Translations under genes and position numbers: made by a program
In this document: positions 12,201 through 27,200 of the stretch, piece by piece
Layout of the letters: every line of letters starts with the position of its first letter
How positions within the stretch are numbered: position 1 is the stretch's first letter
Notes under the pieces: model-generated
Told to the model about the DNA's origin: nothing
What the model saw: the letters and a program-made list of their open reading frames with translations, nothing else
Databases searched by the model: none
Assembly (NCBI GenBank): GCA_963989385.1
Contig: OZ022500.1
Coordinates: forward strand, 15,080,460-15,144,459
Direction of reading: 5' to 3'
From: Ctena decussata
Lineage: Eukaryota > Mollusca > Bivalvia > Lucinida > Lucinidae
Length of the DNA: 64,000 nt

Positions 12201-15200
12201 GACATACCATTTGCAAACAGTGAAAATCCAGATGAGACGGCTCATAATGAGCCGTCTTATCAGGATTTTCACTGTTTGCCTAGTTAATTTTGTTTAAATT
12301 CCAAAGTGACATATAAAGGAAACAATGTCACAGTCCGAATTTACCTGCTGCCTGAATTCACCTGCTGTCCGAATTCACCTGCTGTCCGAATTTACCTGAC
12401 TTGACCCTAATTGCAATTATACATTGCAAGTTCCAGATAATGGTGAGATATGATTAAGAAGAAAGGGTACAGGAGAAGCAACACTGTCACTTTCATTGAT
12501 GCCTCCCTCCTCCATTGGAATCAACTCTTAAAGGAAAGACTTTGCTTTCCTAAGAGCAAATTCTTTCCTTTCAGAGTAGAAAACTTTTCAGAGGGGTTTC
12601 ATCTGCCAGAGAAGCAAACAGAATGTCAGGAAGTTATCTCCCCCGTCAAACTGGAAAAAAAAGTTATGGAGGAGTACCTGTTTTCCTTAACTTAGATAAG
12701 CTGTGACTATTTTCCATCAAATCATCAGTTGTCATCCCCATCATATGTTTTAATGAAGAAATAAGAATTTACTCCTAACTTATACCAAACCCATCTTTAT
12801 CTGGAACTCTGACCTTCAAATTTGCCAAGGAGTGTCACACCCAACTAAAGTAACAATTTCACACCCCTATGCATTCCATGTTTCTGCTAGTCTAGCCTTA
12901 TGGTATAAGGGAAGCTGCTCCTCCAAATATATTCTAAAGTAATTACTACTGCGATCTTAAGCAACACTTTGGTACATAAGATGCAAATTAATTTGGATTT
13001 GTACACTTGGAGGTGAAAGTAGAAACCCTCAAGACAATGGCGGAATCGCTTGGCACTGAGCCATTTATTTAGGGAGCTGGCAGTAAAACTAATAATGGCA
13101 ATATTAACAGAGAATGCTACTGAAAGAAGTTAAGGTGAATGGGTATACTTATTGAGGAAGCACGTCAACATTTTTTGCCCCCCTTCTCAATGTGGGTCAA
13201 CTCCAAAAGCATATGCTCCCTGATGAGAAATTCTTTCCTTAAAAGTAAATCCCCATTTAGACTGGGCTGCTTTATCCAGGGAAACAAACAGGAAGTTACA
13301 AAAATAGCGTATTAATCCTATTAACTCCCCGTGGGCATTGCATTTTGCAAAAGCGGGCATTCTTTAGAGCCTAAGTGTAGTAAATAAGCCATTGCTAAAA
13401 TACCTCTAATAAGCAATATAAAGGTAAAGGGCATACTTTCAGAGGAAGCAACTCTAGTATTTTTGCCTCCCTTTTAATTCTGTGTCAACTCTTAAAGTAA
13501 AGAATTTGCTCCTCTAGGAGCAAATTCTTTCCTTTAAGAGTAGACCCCATTTCAAAGAGCATCCTTATTCAAAGAAGCAAACAGGAATTCATCCAAGTTA
13601 ATATGACATTTTTTCGGAAAACAGGCAGGGGCGTTTAATAGAGCAGGGGCATTTATAAGGGTTAATATGGTAGCCTCCTTTTGAAACAATGGCAGAAAAA
13701 CATGGTGGTATACCCATTCATCTTAAATGAGAGATCATAGCATATGGCTTTATAAACAAATAACAGAGAAAATTGCATAAAAAGACATCAACTTCAGACA
13801 GAGCTCCAGCTAAGAAGGGGAAACAGGAATAATTTTCAATATATCTGCATTGAAACATATATTGTGACCCCCGTCTCACCGAGACATTTCTAAGGAGGGG
13901 TCACAATATACGTTTTCATTGAAAAATAAGAAAAATTATCTCTAAATTATCCCTGTTACCCCTTCTTATCTGGAGCTCTATTCAAAGTCCCTGATTAAGG
14001 TATGTTTATACAGATTATTAAGCATTAATGTCAAATTTTTCCATGTTGTGGCCCCTCAACAGAACTGCCTAAGAGAGGCAGTCTAATAGGAGTCACAAAA
14101 AAGTTTTATCATGAAACTAGAAAAATTGTCTTGGAATTATCTTCAAGTAACTCCTTATCTGGATCACAGCAACTTTAAATGTTCTATAATCAATACCTTA
14201 ATAAACTCATGCTCAGCCTCTGTTTCAGTCAACCCTTTAACATCCATATGAGCCTCTGGTGTGTGGTCTTTGATGTATCCTGACCCCAGCCTCTTCACAA
14301 TGCTACCAGGAAAATAGTGCTCAGGCACAAAGTAGTTCCTGCCCATGGTTTCCTGGTTGTAGTCCCCATATTCTGCTTGTAAGGCTAGTCCAGTGAGGGC
14401 CAGGGCCTTTGTTTCATCACAATGGCATCTCTCCTCTAGAATATCTCTTCTTAGCTGAAGGTAAAGCTGGTGTCTTGTTGTTTCATGCCTGGAAAAGAGA
14501 TTTCTTTATCACACTGAGGAAAATAGATTTCTGATGATATAAAAAGATAACATGACTTTTTCTTTTATCCCCATTGAACTTGTTGTGTTCCCTTAATTAA
14601 GGCCCAACAACATATATTTTGTACAGATTAATACATATATATGATGTTTCCTTATTTTGGAGGGAGAATCCTCATATCGGATGAACTCTCGCAATTAAAA
14701 TCCCCAGTTCTTTTTTCTATTTAATTATTTTCCCTATCTAAAATTTTTTTTGTCCATACCTGCCCTTCGAAATTCATCACAGAAGGCAGTGTCTCACCTG
14801 TCTACACATTGCCGCAAAATAGAGCTAAATTAGAGAACTTGACAAAAGTTTATGCCACCACCAGAAAAGTAATACCTATATCTCTCTGCTGCTAGTTGCA
14901 GGCAAGAAAAAATCTTATATGCAGCTTTGGGCAAGTCTTATTCAAAGGCAAAAAGGAAGATCCCAGACATGCAGTGAAAAGTAAAGTAAAATACTAGAAT
15001 TGTTTTTCTACAAAAAAACAGATGCCTCCCCCCTTTTTGATGTCAAAAGGATCAGTCATTAAATACAATTTCAAACGGAAACTTTAAATACAATTTCTAA
15101 TGCAAATACTGGTCATTTTTCATGCAAACAATGAGCTCGTATCCAGTAAAGATATCCTGCCAATGCAGTTAACTATTGCACACTCATAACTTGGTAAAAA

Positions 15201-18200
15201 ATAAATAATCATAGATTATTTCCTTGAAACAAACACCTGTACACAAGAAGTCCTTAGAAAGTAATCTGGCATCACGAGAAATCCTGCTCTCTGTATATGC
15301 AAAAACAAAGGCGCAAATGAGCTGCACGGTTATTGTGCAACTGATCAGTGCCTTTGTTTTCCCTATTAAGATCCTACAATCTTTCTATTTCATAAGTCTC
15401 CTGTCAAGGGAAAAAACGTGAAAGGTAGAAAAGCAAGGGAAATAATAATAAATGCAAGAGTTATGATTCTTGCACTCTGCACATCCTAAAAAGTTGATTG
15501 ATATTTGTATCAAGTTTTGTAAAGATAGCTTGAATGGTTTTCAAGTTATACAGTTGATACAATTTTGTGATAGACTAATAGACAGACGCCAAGGGAAAAA
15601 CAATATGTTTCCCTACCCTGAAGCAGGGATTCATAATATGTAAAAAGTATAAATGCAAGAGTTATAGTTGTTATGCTCTGCATGTCATGTAATGTTGACT
15701 GATATTCATATTTAGCTTTTGTCAAAAAATATAAATGCAAGAGTTACAGTGCTCTGCACGTCGTCTATTTATATGTTGACTGATATTTGTATGAAGTTTC
15801 ATGAATATAGCTTAAACGGTTTTCAAGTTATAGAGCTTAGACGATTGAGCCACGATTTTGTGAATGACAAAGTTCCAAGGGAAATAACTCAAATAGTATA
15901 AATGCTATGCTCTGCAGGTTGTCTAGTGTTGACTGACATTTGTATGAAGTTTCGTGAACATAGCTTGTCCGGTTTTCAAGTAATAAAGCGATTGAGACAC
16001 GATTTTGTGACTGACAAAGGTCCAAGGGAAATAACTCAAGAAGTATAAATGCAAGAGTTATGAATCTTGCACTATGCAATTCTTCTAATGTTGATTGATA
16101 TTTGTATGAAGTTTTGTGAATATAGCTTGAATGGTTTTCACGTTATAGAGCAGACACGACTGAGACACGATTTTGTGACTGACAAAGTTCTAAGAGAAAT
16201 AACTCAAATAGTATAAATCAAGGTTGGCAAAAAGGCGGGAAATACTCATATTTCCCAGGACGGTGGGAAATACTGGTAATTCCCGGGAAATACTGGTAAT
16301 TCCCGGGAATTAGTGGGAAATTGGTCTCACTCAACCTTGAAAGTTTTAAATATGTTTTATGACAGCTATGTATGCAAAGCAAAGACTAATCAGACATCCC
16401 TTTATTTAAACATCAAACAAAGGTCCAGATCAAATATTGTCTAGATCTGCATATGCAATCAAATTATTTTCTTGTACAAACTGTCCGAAGATGAGTCTGT
16501 ATGTACAGTTGTTTCTGCCTATCAATAAGTTGTTATAAGACAGTGAGATTAGAAATACCTATACAGTAATTGTCACCTGTCAGTTGAATCAAGGTTAAAT
16601 TATTTTTCACACCTTCAGTGGTGTTTGGTCATTACTTACAATAGGAAGCATAGTTAATTAATAAGATAGACATTCTCTTGAGAAGCCTTTGGGGGAAAAA
16701 AAGACATTGCAGGACTTCACAAGGTAAACTTTGGACCACAAATTCAATGTCTACACATGATTGTTAAATTAATCAGGTGATAAACTCCGGGATACCTTTA
16801 TGGTAGACACTCTTTTTTGTGAAGTAATTGTGAATCTATGCCTTCACAGGGTTCTGTCAAATTTTGGTATGATCAAACTTAAGAACAGATTAAGTTAGCC
16901 TGCAGAAAGCTATGGTCTTTAGCAGTGATAAACCAGTTAGGTTCAGTCTAGAGGGAGAAGTGGGAGAAATTGTCTCCCTTAAGCTGACTGACTGAATTTT
17001 CAGCTGAGCGAGAAGTCTCACTGAATAAAACATATATAGAAAATCCAGAATTTGGAATAAAACTTCTCCCTTAAAGTCAGAACACTACTGTTAAGTGATT
17101 AAGGAAGGGATTTTACAGCCTTTTATTTTTATAGAAATTTTATAGGCAATTTTCTTTGAAATTATAGCCTTTGACACAACCAAGAATCATCTGCTGTGTC
17201 CTCTGGCATGGACCAGTCCTGGAATTTACAACCTTATTTGCATGATATGCATATAAATGATAACAAATGTGTGCTATCAACTTAAACTGAAAGAAATATG
17301 ATAGAATATTTTATGAAAAATAGCTTTAAAATTTCATATTTCCCAGTATTTCCCACTTTGGCCAAATTTGGAGTATTTCCCAGGACGGTAATTACCGGGA
17401 ATTACCGCTGGGAATTCCCGCCACCAGTATTTCCCGGCCAACCTTGGTATAAATGCTAAAGTTATGGTTCTTGCATTCTGCACGTCGTCTGATGTTGATT
17501 GATATTTGTATGAACTTTCATGAATATAGCTTGAATGGTTTTAAAGTTATAGACGGACTCGACTAAGACGCAATTTTGTGATGGACAAAGTTCCAAGGGA
17601 AATAACTCAAAAAGCATAAACGCCAGAGTGCATTCTGCACGTCGTCTGATGTTGATTGATATTTGTATGAACTTTCATGAATATAGCTTGAATGGTTTTA
17701 AAGTTATAGACGGACTCGACTGAGACGCAATTTTGTGATGGACAAAGTTCCAAGGGAAATAACTCAAAAAGTATAAATGCCAGAGTTACCATTTGTGCAC
17801 ATTGCACATTGCCTCATGTTGATTGATATTTGTATGAAGTTTCGTGAATAAAGCTTGAGCAGTTTTCAAGTTATAGAGCGGACACAATTGAAACACAATT
17901 TTGTGATGGACTAAGTTCCAAGGGAAATAACTCAAAAAGTATAAATGCCAGAGTTACCATTCTTGCACTCTGCACGTCGTCTGATGTTGATTGATATTTA
18001 TATGAAGTTTCGCGAATATAGCTTGAGCAGTTTTTAAGTTATAGAACGGACATGATTTGTGATGGACTGACAGACGCCCGGGAAAAAAAAATATGTCTCC
18101 CGACCCTAAAGGGGGGAGACATAATTACTTCGGCTACAAGACAGGAACAGGGCCTTTTGGAATGGCCCCATATATGAGCCCCGACACGACAAAACCAACA

Positions 18201-21200
18201 ATGTGGTTGTGTGCCCAGCGTAGACTCAGATCAGCCTGGGCATTCGCCCAGTCTGATCAGAGTCTTCGCTGTCCGCATGGAGGTAGCTTAGACCCTTAGC
18301 TATCCTTTGAGGACACAACAAAGAGTTTGGTCGAAATGGGCGAATGCCGAGGCTGATCTGAGTCTGTGCAGGGCGCACAACCACATTGTTCGTTTTCTTG
18401 TGTCGCGGCTCATATGTACATCAATTAAATTGATTCTTTTTGAATTGGTTTTCCCCTCCAAAACAATCCCAATAAAAGCACCGCAGGCACTGCATGATAC
18501 CCCGCCACTGCTGTGCATCCTAACTTATTTTTTGAGATATATAATAGCTAAAGAGCCACAGAACTGAGATAGACAGAGATATGATGTCCTTACTGTAAAT
18601 AAATATTAATATAAACCACCCAACAACGTGGAGCATTCTGACCAGTGTAGATTTAGATCAGGCTGTAAAGCATTTCTTTGAGCTGAGAGACTCTGTTTCC
18701 TATTCTATCGTGCTAAACATATCAGTGAAGTTTCATTCAGATATTCCATATAGTATAGGAACTACAAGTCAACAAGAGGGCCATGGTGGCCCTGAATCGC
18801 TCACCTGAGCATTAATCAGTTCACTGGCTCTGGTGAAGATTTATAAGAGTTTTTACCATACTAACATTTGACCTAGTTTTTGACCCGGCATGACCCAGTT
18901 TCAAACTTGGCCTGGATATTGTAAGAATAAACATTCTGACACAGTTTCATTGGGATTGGATCAAAACTGTGCCCTCTGGAGCGTAAACAAGGTCGTTCTT
19001 ATATTTGACCTAGTGACCAAGTTTTTGACCCGACACGACCCAGTTTCAAACTTTACCTAGATTTCATTAAGATAAACATTCTGACAGAGTTTCATGAAGA
19101 TTGGATCAAAACTGTGCCCTCTAGGGTGTACACAAGGTTTTTCTAAGATTTGACTTTGAGCCGACGTGACTCAGTTTCATAGGGGGCTTAGATATACGGA
19201 CAATAAACATTTTGACATAGTTTCAAGAAGATTGGATCAAAACTATGCCTTCTAGTGCTTACACAACGTTTTTCTAAGATTTGACCTAGTGACCTAGTTT
19301 TTTTACCCGACATGACCTACTTTCAAACTTGGCCGAGAGTTTATGAAGATAAACATTCTGACAAAGTTTAATAAAGATTAGATCAAAACTGTGTCCTCTA
19401 GAGCGTACACAAGGTTTTTCTATGATTTGACCTAGTGACCTAGTTTTTGACCCGACATGACCCAGTTTCAAACTTGTCCTACATATTATGAGGATAAACA
19501 TTCTGACAAAGTTTCATGAGCTTTGGATCAAAACTGTGCCTTCTAGAGCGTACACAAGGCTTTTCTAAGATTTGACCTAGTGACCTAGTTTTTGACCCAA
19601 CAAGACCCAGTTTCGAAGTTGGCCTAGAGTTTATAGAGATAAACATTCTGACAATGTTTCATAAAGATTGGATCAAAACTGTGTCCTCTAGAGCATACAC
19701 AATGTTTTTTCTATGATTTGACCTAGTGACCTAGTTTTTGACCCGACATGACCCAGTTTCAAACTTGTCCTACATATTATGAGGATAAACATTCTGACAA
19801 AGTTTCATGAACTTTGGATCAAAACTGTGCCTTCTAGAGCGCACACAAGGTTTTTCTAAGATTTGACCTAGTGACCTAGTTTATAACTCGACATGACCCA
19901 GTTTCGAACTTGGCCTAGAATTTATGGAGAAAAACATTCTGACAATGTTTCATAAAGATTGGATCAAAACTGTGTCCTCTAGAGCGTACACAAGGTTTTT
20001 CTATGATTTGACCTAGTGACCTAGTTTTTGACCCGACGTGACACACTTTCAACCTTGTTCTAGATATTATGAGGATAAACATTCTGACAAAGTTTCATAA
20101 AGATTGGATGAAAACTGTGCCTTCTAGAGTGTACACAAGGTTTTTCTAAGATTTGACCTAGTGACCAAGTTTTTGACCCGCCATGACCCAGTTTCAAACT
20201 TATCCTACATATTATGAGGATAAACATTCTGACAAAGTTTCATGAACTTTGGATCAAAACTGTGTCCTCTAGAGCGTACACAAGGTTTTTCTATGATTTG
20301 ACCTAGTGACCTAGTTTTTTTACCCGACATGACCTACTTTCAAACTTGGCCGAGAGTTTACGGAAGTAAACATTCTGACAAAGTTTCATAAAGATTAGAT
20401 CAAAACTGTGTCCTCTAGAGCGTACACAAGGTTTTTCTATGATTTGACCTAGTGACCTAGTTCTTGACCCGATATGACCCAGTTTCAAACTTGTCCTACA
20501 TATTATGAGGATAAACATTCTGACAAAGTTTCATAAAGATTGGATCAAAACTGTGCCTTCTAGAGCTTACACAAGGCTTTTCTAAGATTTGACCTAGTGA
20601 CCTAGTTTTTGACCCAACAAGACCCAGTTTCGAAGTTGGCCTAGAGTTTATAGAGATTAACATTCTGACAATATTTCATAAAGATTGGATCAAAACTGTG
20701 TCCTCTAGAGCATACACAATGTTTTTTCTATGATTTGACCTAGTTACCTAGTTTTTGACCCGACGTGACCCAGTTTCAAACTTATCCTAGATATTATAAG
20801 GATAAACTTTCTGATTAAGTTTCATGAACTTTGGATCAAAACTGTGCCTTCTAGAGCCTACACAAGGTTTTTCTAAGATTTGACCTAGTGACCTAGTTTT
20901 TGACCCGACATGACCCAGTTTCAAACCTGGCCTAGAGTTTATGGAGATAAACATTCTGACAAAGTTTCATAACAAGAGGGCCATGGTGGCCCTGAATCGC
21001 TCACCTGAGCATTAATCAGTTCACTGGCTCTGGTGAAGATTTATAAGAGTTTTTACCATACATGGGAATGGCGGCCACCTTGGTCATGTGACCAAGATCA
21101 TTTGAAGAACTTTCAATCCTTTGACCCATGTGCAGGCTCCATATGAAATTTGATCTGCCCAGTGGTTTCAGAGATGTTTGAAAATGTTTATGGATGGATG

Positions 21201-24200
21201 AAAGAGGCAGCTAACACCAATACTGTAAGGCTCGATCAGGTGAGCTGAAAATGGCAGAGTCGCTTCTCCGAAAAGTTCCCGTTCATGTTGAGTTCCTTTG
21301 ATGGATTTGAACTAGACTTAACTAGGCAAACACAGATGATAGAATGGTAGCATCATTATCTCACTGTGGTGAAACTAATGTATTCCAAGGAGTTTGTGGC
21401 TGGCATCATTGCAATGTTAGTTCTGATTCTTGCAACATAACTTAATTTAAATTTGACCTAGTGACCTAGCTTTTGACCCGACATGACCCAGTTTCAAACC
21501 GGATATTGTAAGAATAAATATTCTGACAAAGTTTCATTGAGATTGGATCAAAACTGTGCCCTCTGGAGCGTATACAAGGTAGTTCTTATATTTGACCTAG
21601 TGACCTAGTTTTTGATCCGACACAAACCAGTTTCAAACTTACCTAGATTTCATAAAGGTAAACATTCTGACAGAGTTTCATGAAGATTGGATCAAAACTG
21701 TGCCCTCTAGGGTGTACACAAAGTTTTTCTTAGATTTGACCTAGTGACCTAGTTTCTGATCTGACGTGACTCAGTTTCATAAGGGGCATATATATATGGA
21801 CAATAAACATTTTGACATAGTTTCATGAAGATTCGATCAAAACTGTTCCTTCTAGTGCGTACACGAGGTTTTTCTAAGATTTGACCTAGTGACCTAGTTT
21901 TTGACCTGACATGACCTACTTTCAAACTTGGCCTAGAGTTTATGGAGATAAACATTCTGACAAAGTTTCATAAAGATTGGATCAAAACTGTGTCATCTAG
22001 AGCATACACACCGTTTTTCTATGATTTGATCAAGTGACCTAGTTTTTGACCCTACATGACCCAGTTTCAAATTTGTCCTTCATATTATGAGGATAAACAT
22101 TCTGATAAAGTTTCATGAACTTTGGATCGAAACTGTGCCTTCTACAGCGTACACAAGGTTTTTCTAAGATTTGACCTAGTGACCTATTTTTGACCCGACA
22201 TGACCCAATTTCGAACTTGGCCTAGAGTTTATGGAGATAAACATTCTGACAATGTTTTATACAGCTTGGATCAAAACTGTGTCCTCTAGAGCGTACACAA
22301 TGTTTTTCTATGATTTGACCTAGTGACCTAGTTTTTGACCCAACATGACCCAGTTTCGTATTTATCCTAGATATTATAAAGATAAACATTCTGACAAAGA
22401 TTCATGAACTTTGGATGAAAACTGTGCTTTCTAGAGTGTACACAAGGTTTTTCTAAGATTTGACCTAGTGACCTAGTTTTTGATAAGACATGACCCAATT
22501 TCAAACTTGGCCTAGAGTTTATGGAGATATATATTCTGACAATGTTTCATATAGATTGGATCAAAACTGTGTCCTCTAGAGCGTACACAAGGTTTTTCTA
22601 TGATTTGACCTAGTGACCTAGTTTTTGACCCAACGTGACCCAGTTTCGAACTTGTCCTAGATATTATAAAGATAAACATTCTGACAAAGTTTCATGAACT
22701 TTGGATGAAAACTGGGCCTTCTAGAGCGTACACAAGGTTTTTCTAAGATTTGACCTAGTGACCTAGTTTTTGACCCGACGTGACCCAGTTTCGAACTTGT
22801 CCTAGATATTATAAAGATAAACATTCTGACAAAGTATCATGAACTTTGGATGAAAACTGTGCCTTCTAGAGTGTACACAAGGTTTTTCTAAGATTTGACC
22901 TAGTGACCTAGTTTTTGACCAAACATGACCCAGTTTCGAACTTGGCCTAGAGTTTATGGAGATATATATTCTAACAACGTTTCATATAGATTGGATCAAA
23001 ACTGTGTCCTCTAGAGCGTACACAAGGTTTTTCTATGATTTGACCTAGTGACCTAGTTTTTGACCCGACGTGACCCAGTTTCAAACTTGTCCTAGATATT
23101 ATGAGGATAAACATTCTGACTAAGTTTCATGAACTTTGGATGAAAACTGTGCCTTCTAGAGCGTACACAAGGTTTTTCTAAGATTTGACCTAGTGACCTA
23201 GTTTTTGACCCTACATGACCCAGTTTCGAACTTGTCCTAGATATTATAAAGATAAACATTCTGACAAAGTTTCATGAACTTTGGATGAAAACTGTGCCTT
23301 CTAGAGTGTACACAAGGTTTTTCTAAGATTTGACCTAGTGACCTAGTTTTTGACCCGACATGACCCAGTTTCGAACTTGGCCTAGATTTTATGGAGATAA
23401 ACATTCTGACAAAGTTTCAGAAAGATTGGATCAAAACTGTGCCCGCTAGAGTGTACACAAGCAAAAGTTGACGGACGTCCGGACGGACGGACGTCCGGAC
23501 GTCCGGACGGACGTACGACGGACGACGGACATCAGGGTATCCCAAAAGCTCACCCTGAGCACTTCGTGCTCAGGCGAGCTAAAAATTGGATCAAAACTGT
23601 GTCCTCTAGAGCGTACGCAAGGTTTTTCTATGATTTGACCTAGTGACCTAGTTTTAGACCCGACGTGACCCAGTTTCGAACTTGTCCTAGATACTATGAG
23701 GATAAACATTCTGACAAAGTTTCATGAACTTTGGATGAAAACTGTGCCCTCTAGAGCGTACACAAGGTTTTTTCTAAGATTTGACCTAGTGACCTAGTTT
23801 TTGACCCAACATGACCCAGTTTCGAACTTGGCCTAGATTTAATGGAGATAAACATTCTGACAAAGTTTCATGAACTTTGGATGAAAACTGTGCCCTCTAG
23901 AGCGTACACAAGATTTTTCTAAGATTTGACCTAGTGACCTAGTTTTTGACCCGACATGACCCAGTTTCGAACTTGGCTTAGATTAAATGGAGATAAACAT
24001 TCTGACATAGTTTCATGAACTTTGGATTAAAACTGTGCCCTCTAGAGCGTACACAAGGTTTTTCTAAGATTTGACCTAGTGACCTAGTTTTTGACCCGAC
24101 ATGACCCAGTTTCGAACTTGGCCTAGATTTTATGGAGATAAACATTCTGACAAAGTTTCATAAAGAGTGGATCAAAACTGTGCCCTCTAGAGCGTACACA

Positions 24201-27200
24201 AGGTTTTTCTATGATTTGACCTAGTGACCTAGTTTTAGACCTGACGTGACCCAGTTTCGAAGTTGTCCTAGATACTATGAGGATAAACATTCTGACAAAG
24301 TTTCATGAAGTTTGGATCAAAACTGTGATCTCTAGAGCGTACACAAGGTTTTTCTAAGATTTGACCTAGTGACCTAGTTTTTGACCCGACATGACCCAGT
24401 TTCGAACTTGGCCTAGATTTTATAAAGATAATCATTCTGACAAAGTTTCATGAAGATTGGATCAAAACTGTGCCCTCTAGAGCGTACACAAGCAAAAGTT
24501 GACGGACGTCCGGACGGACGTCCGGACGGACGGACGTACGACGGACATCACGGTATCCCAAAAGCTCACCCTGAGCACTTCGTGCTCAGGTGAGCTAAAA
24601 AACATTTTTCAGATCTATCAAGGGGGAATACTCATTAACTGGAAAGGTAAGAGTGATGGTTCTTTGTCACAATATGTAACCTTTGATGTGAAACATACCT
24701 ATGAAGTTTCGTTCAGATATTCCATATAGTAAAGGAACTACAGATAAAAAAACGTTTTTCAGATCAATCAAGGGCGGATAACTCACAAACCGGAGAGATC
24801 AGAGTGACAATTCCTAGTCACTATATGAAGCCTTTGATGTGAAACATATCTGTGAAGTTTTATTCAGATATTCCATATAGAAAGGGAACTACAGGTCAAA
24901 AACCATTTTTCAGACCTATCAAGGGCAGATAACTCATGAACTGGAAAGGTAAGAGTGATGGTTCATATCACAGTATGTAACCTTTGATGTGAAACATATC
25001 TGTAAAGTTTCATTTAAATATTCCATATAGTAAAGGAACTACGGGTAAAAAACATTTTTTAATTCAATCAAAGGCGGATAACTCACAAACGGGAAAGGTA
25101 AGAGTGACGGTTCTTAGTCACAATATGTTACCTTTGATGTGAAACATATCTGTGAAGTTATATTCAGATATTCCATATAGTAAAGGAACAATAGGTCAAA
25201 AACCTTTTTTCAGACCTATCAAGGGCGGATAACTCACAAACTGGGAAGGTCAGAGTGACGGTCCTTAGTCACAATATGTAACCTTTGATGTGCAACATAT
25301 CTGTGAAGTTTCATTCAGATATCATGAACAGTAAAGGAATAACAGGCCAGAAACCATTTTTCCAATACGAAAAAGGGCAGTAACTCCGTTAAAAATGGAC
25401 GGATTTTGCCCATTAACAATCCCATACCACTCATCGCCGATAACAATATGTATGCAAAATTTAAAAAAATTCCGTGAATAAATACTCAAGTTATTGATCG
25501 GAAATGGTGAGCACGGACGGACGGACGGACGGACGGACGGACACCGAAAGGTATAACATAATACCCCGCCACTAAAGTGTGGCGGGGTATAAAAATGTGG
25601 ATCCATTTTGTAAGTTAGATCTTGTTTTTTTTTGCCTGTTTTGGAGGGGTAAAACCTATTCTTATAATTAAATAACAAGAGGGCCATGGTGGCCCTGAAT
25701 CGCTCACCTGAGCATTAATCAGTTCACTGGCTCTGGTGAAGATTTATAAGAGTTTTTACCATACTAACATTTGACCTAGTTTTTGACCCGACATGACCCA
25801 GTTTCAAACTTGGCCTGGATATTGTAAGAATAAACATTCTGACACAGTTTCATTGAGATTGGATTAAAACTGTGCCCTCTGGAGCGTATACAAGGTCGTT
25901 CTTATATTTGACCTAGTGACCAATGTTTTGACCCGACACGACCCAGTTTCAAACTTTACCTAGATTTCATTAAGATAAACATTCTGGCAGAGTTTCATGA
26001 AGATTGGATCAAAACTGTGCCCTCTAGGGTGTACACAAAGTTTTTCTAAGATTTGACCTTGAGCCGACGTGACTCAGTTTCATAGGGGGCTTAGATATAT
26101 GGACAATAAACATTTTGACATAGTTTCATGAAGATTGGATCAAAACTATGCCTTCTAGTGCTTACACAACGTTTTTCTAAGATTTGACCTAGTGACCTAG
26201 TTTTTACCCGACATGACCTACTTTCAAACTTGGCCGAGAGTTACTGAAGATAAACATTCTGACAAAGTTTCATAAAGATTAGATCAAAACTGTGTCCTCT
26301 AGAGCGTACACAAGGTTTTTCTATGATTTGACCTAGTGACCTAGTTTTCGACCCAACATGACCCAGTTTCAAAGTTGTCCTACATATTATGAGTATAAAC
26401 ATTCTGACAAAGTTTCATGAACTTTGAATCAAAACTGTGCCTTCTAGAGCGCACACAAGGTTTTTCTAAGATTTGACCTAGTGACCAAGTTTTTGACCCG
26501 ACATGACCCAGTTTCGAACTTGGCCTAGAGTTTATGGAAATAAACATTCTGACAATGTTTCATAAAGATTGGATCAAAACTGTGTCCTCTAGAGCGTACA
26601 CAAGGTTTTTCAATGATTTGACCTAGTGACCTAGTTTTTGACCCGACGTGACCCAGTTTCGAACTTGTTCTAGATATTATGAGGATAAACATTCTGACAA
26701 AGTTTCATGAAGATTGGATCAAAACTGTGCCTTCTAGAGCGCACACAAGGTTTTTCTAAGATTTGACCTAGTGACCAAGTTTATGACTCGACATGACCCA
26801 ATTTCGAACTTGGCCTAGAGTTTATGGAGATAAACATTCTGACAATGTTTCATAAAGATTGGATCAAAACTGTGTCCTCTAGAGCGTACACAAGGTTTTT
26901 CAATGATTTGACCTAGTGACCTAGTTTTTGACCCGACGAGACCCAGTTTCAAACTTGTTCTAGATATTACGAGGATAAACATTCTGACAAAGTTTCATGA
27001 ACTTTGGATGAAAACTGTGCCTTCTAGAGCGTACACAAGGTTTTTCTAAGATTTGACCTACTGACCAAGTTTTGACCCGACATGACCCAGTTTCAAACTT
27101 GTCCTACATATTTTGAGGATAAACATTCTGACAAAGTTTCATGAACTTTGGATGAAAACTGTGTCCTCTAGAGCGTACACAAGGTTTTTCTATGCTTTGA

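Larger units (their letters stand above)
18475..25590 (-). mobile_element. Helentron-like family D element, split
   Basis: Pieces 18475-18771 and 24598-25590. Left end ATACCCCGCCACTG (about 18498), right end ATACCCCGCCAC..GTGGCGGGGTATA (25560-25590). Core of ~150-bp units with TTTCAGATCTATCAAGGGCG, GATAACTCAC and TGTGAAGTTTCATTCAGATA; a GGAC array (25513-25541) precedes the terminal hairpin. The left border is approximate. Confidence 0.62.
18420..25674. repeat. P4 MITE split by a four-level nest
   Basis: Left half 18430-18474 (TTGGTTTTCCCCTCCAAAAC then AATCCCAATAA) and right half 25591-25674 (GATCCATTTTGTAAGTTAGA, then CCTGTTTTGGAGGGGTAAAA) are inverted partners, as in the intact copy at 58500-58640. 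Between them lies element D, which holds element A2, which holds element A3. Confidence 0.65.

Noticed and set aside
24499..24729. Arg/Thr/Asp repeat protein (TDVRTDVRTDGR)
   Set aside because: Translation of the GGACGTCC microsatellite and element end.
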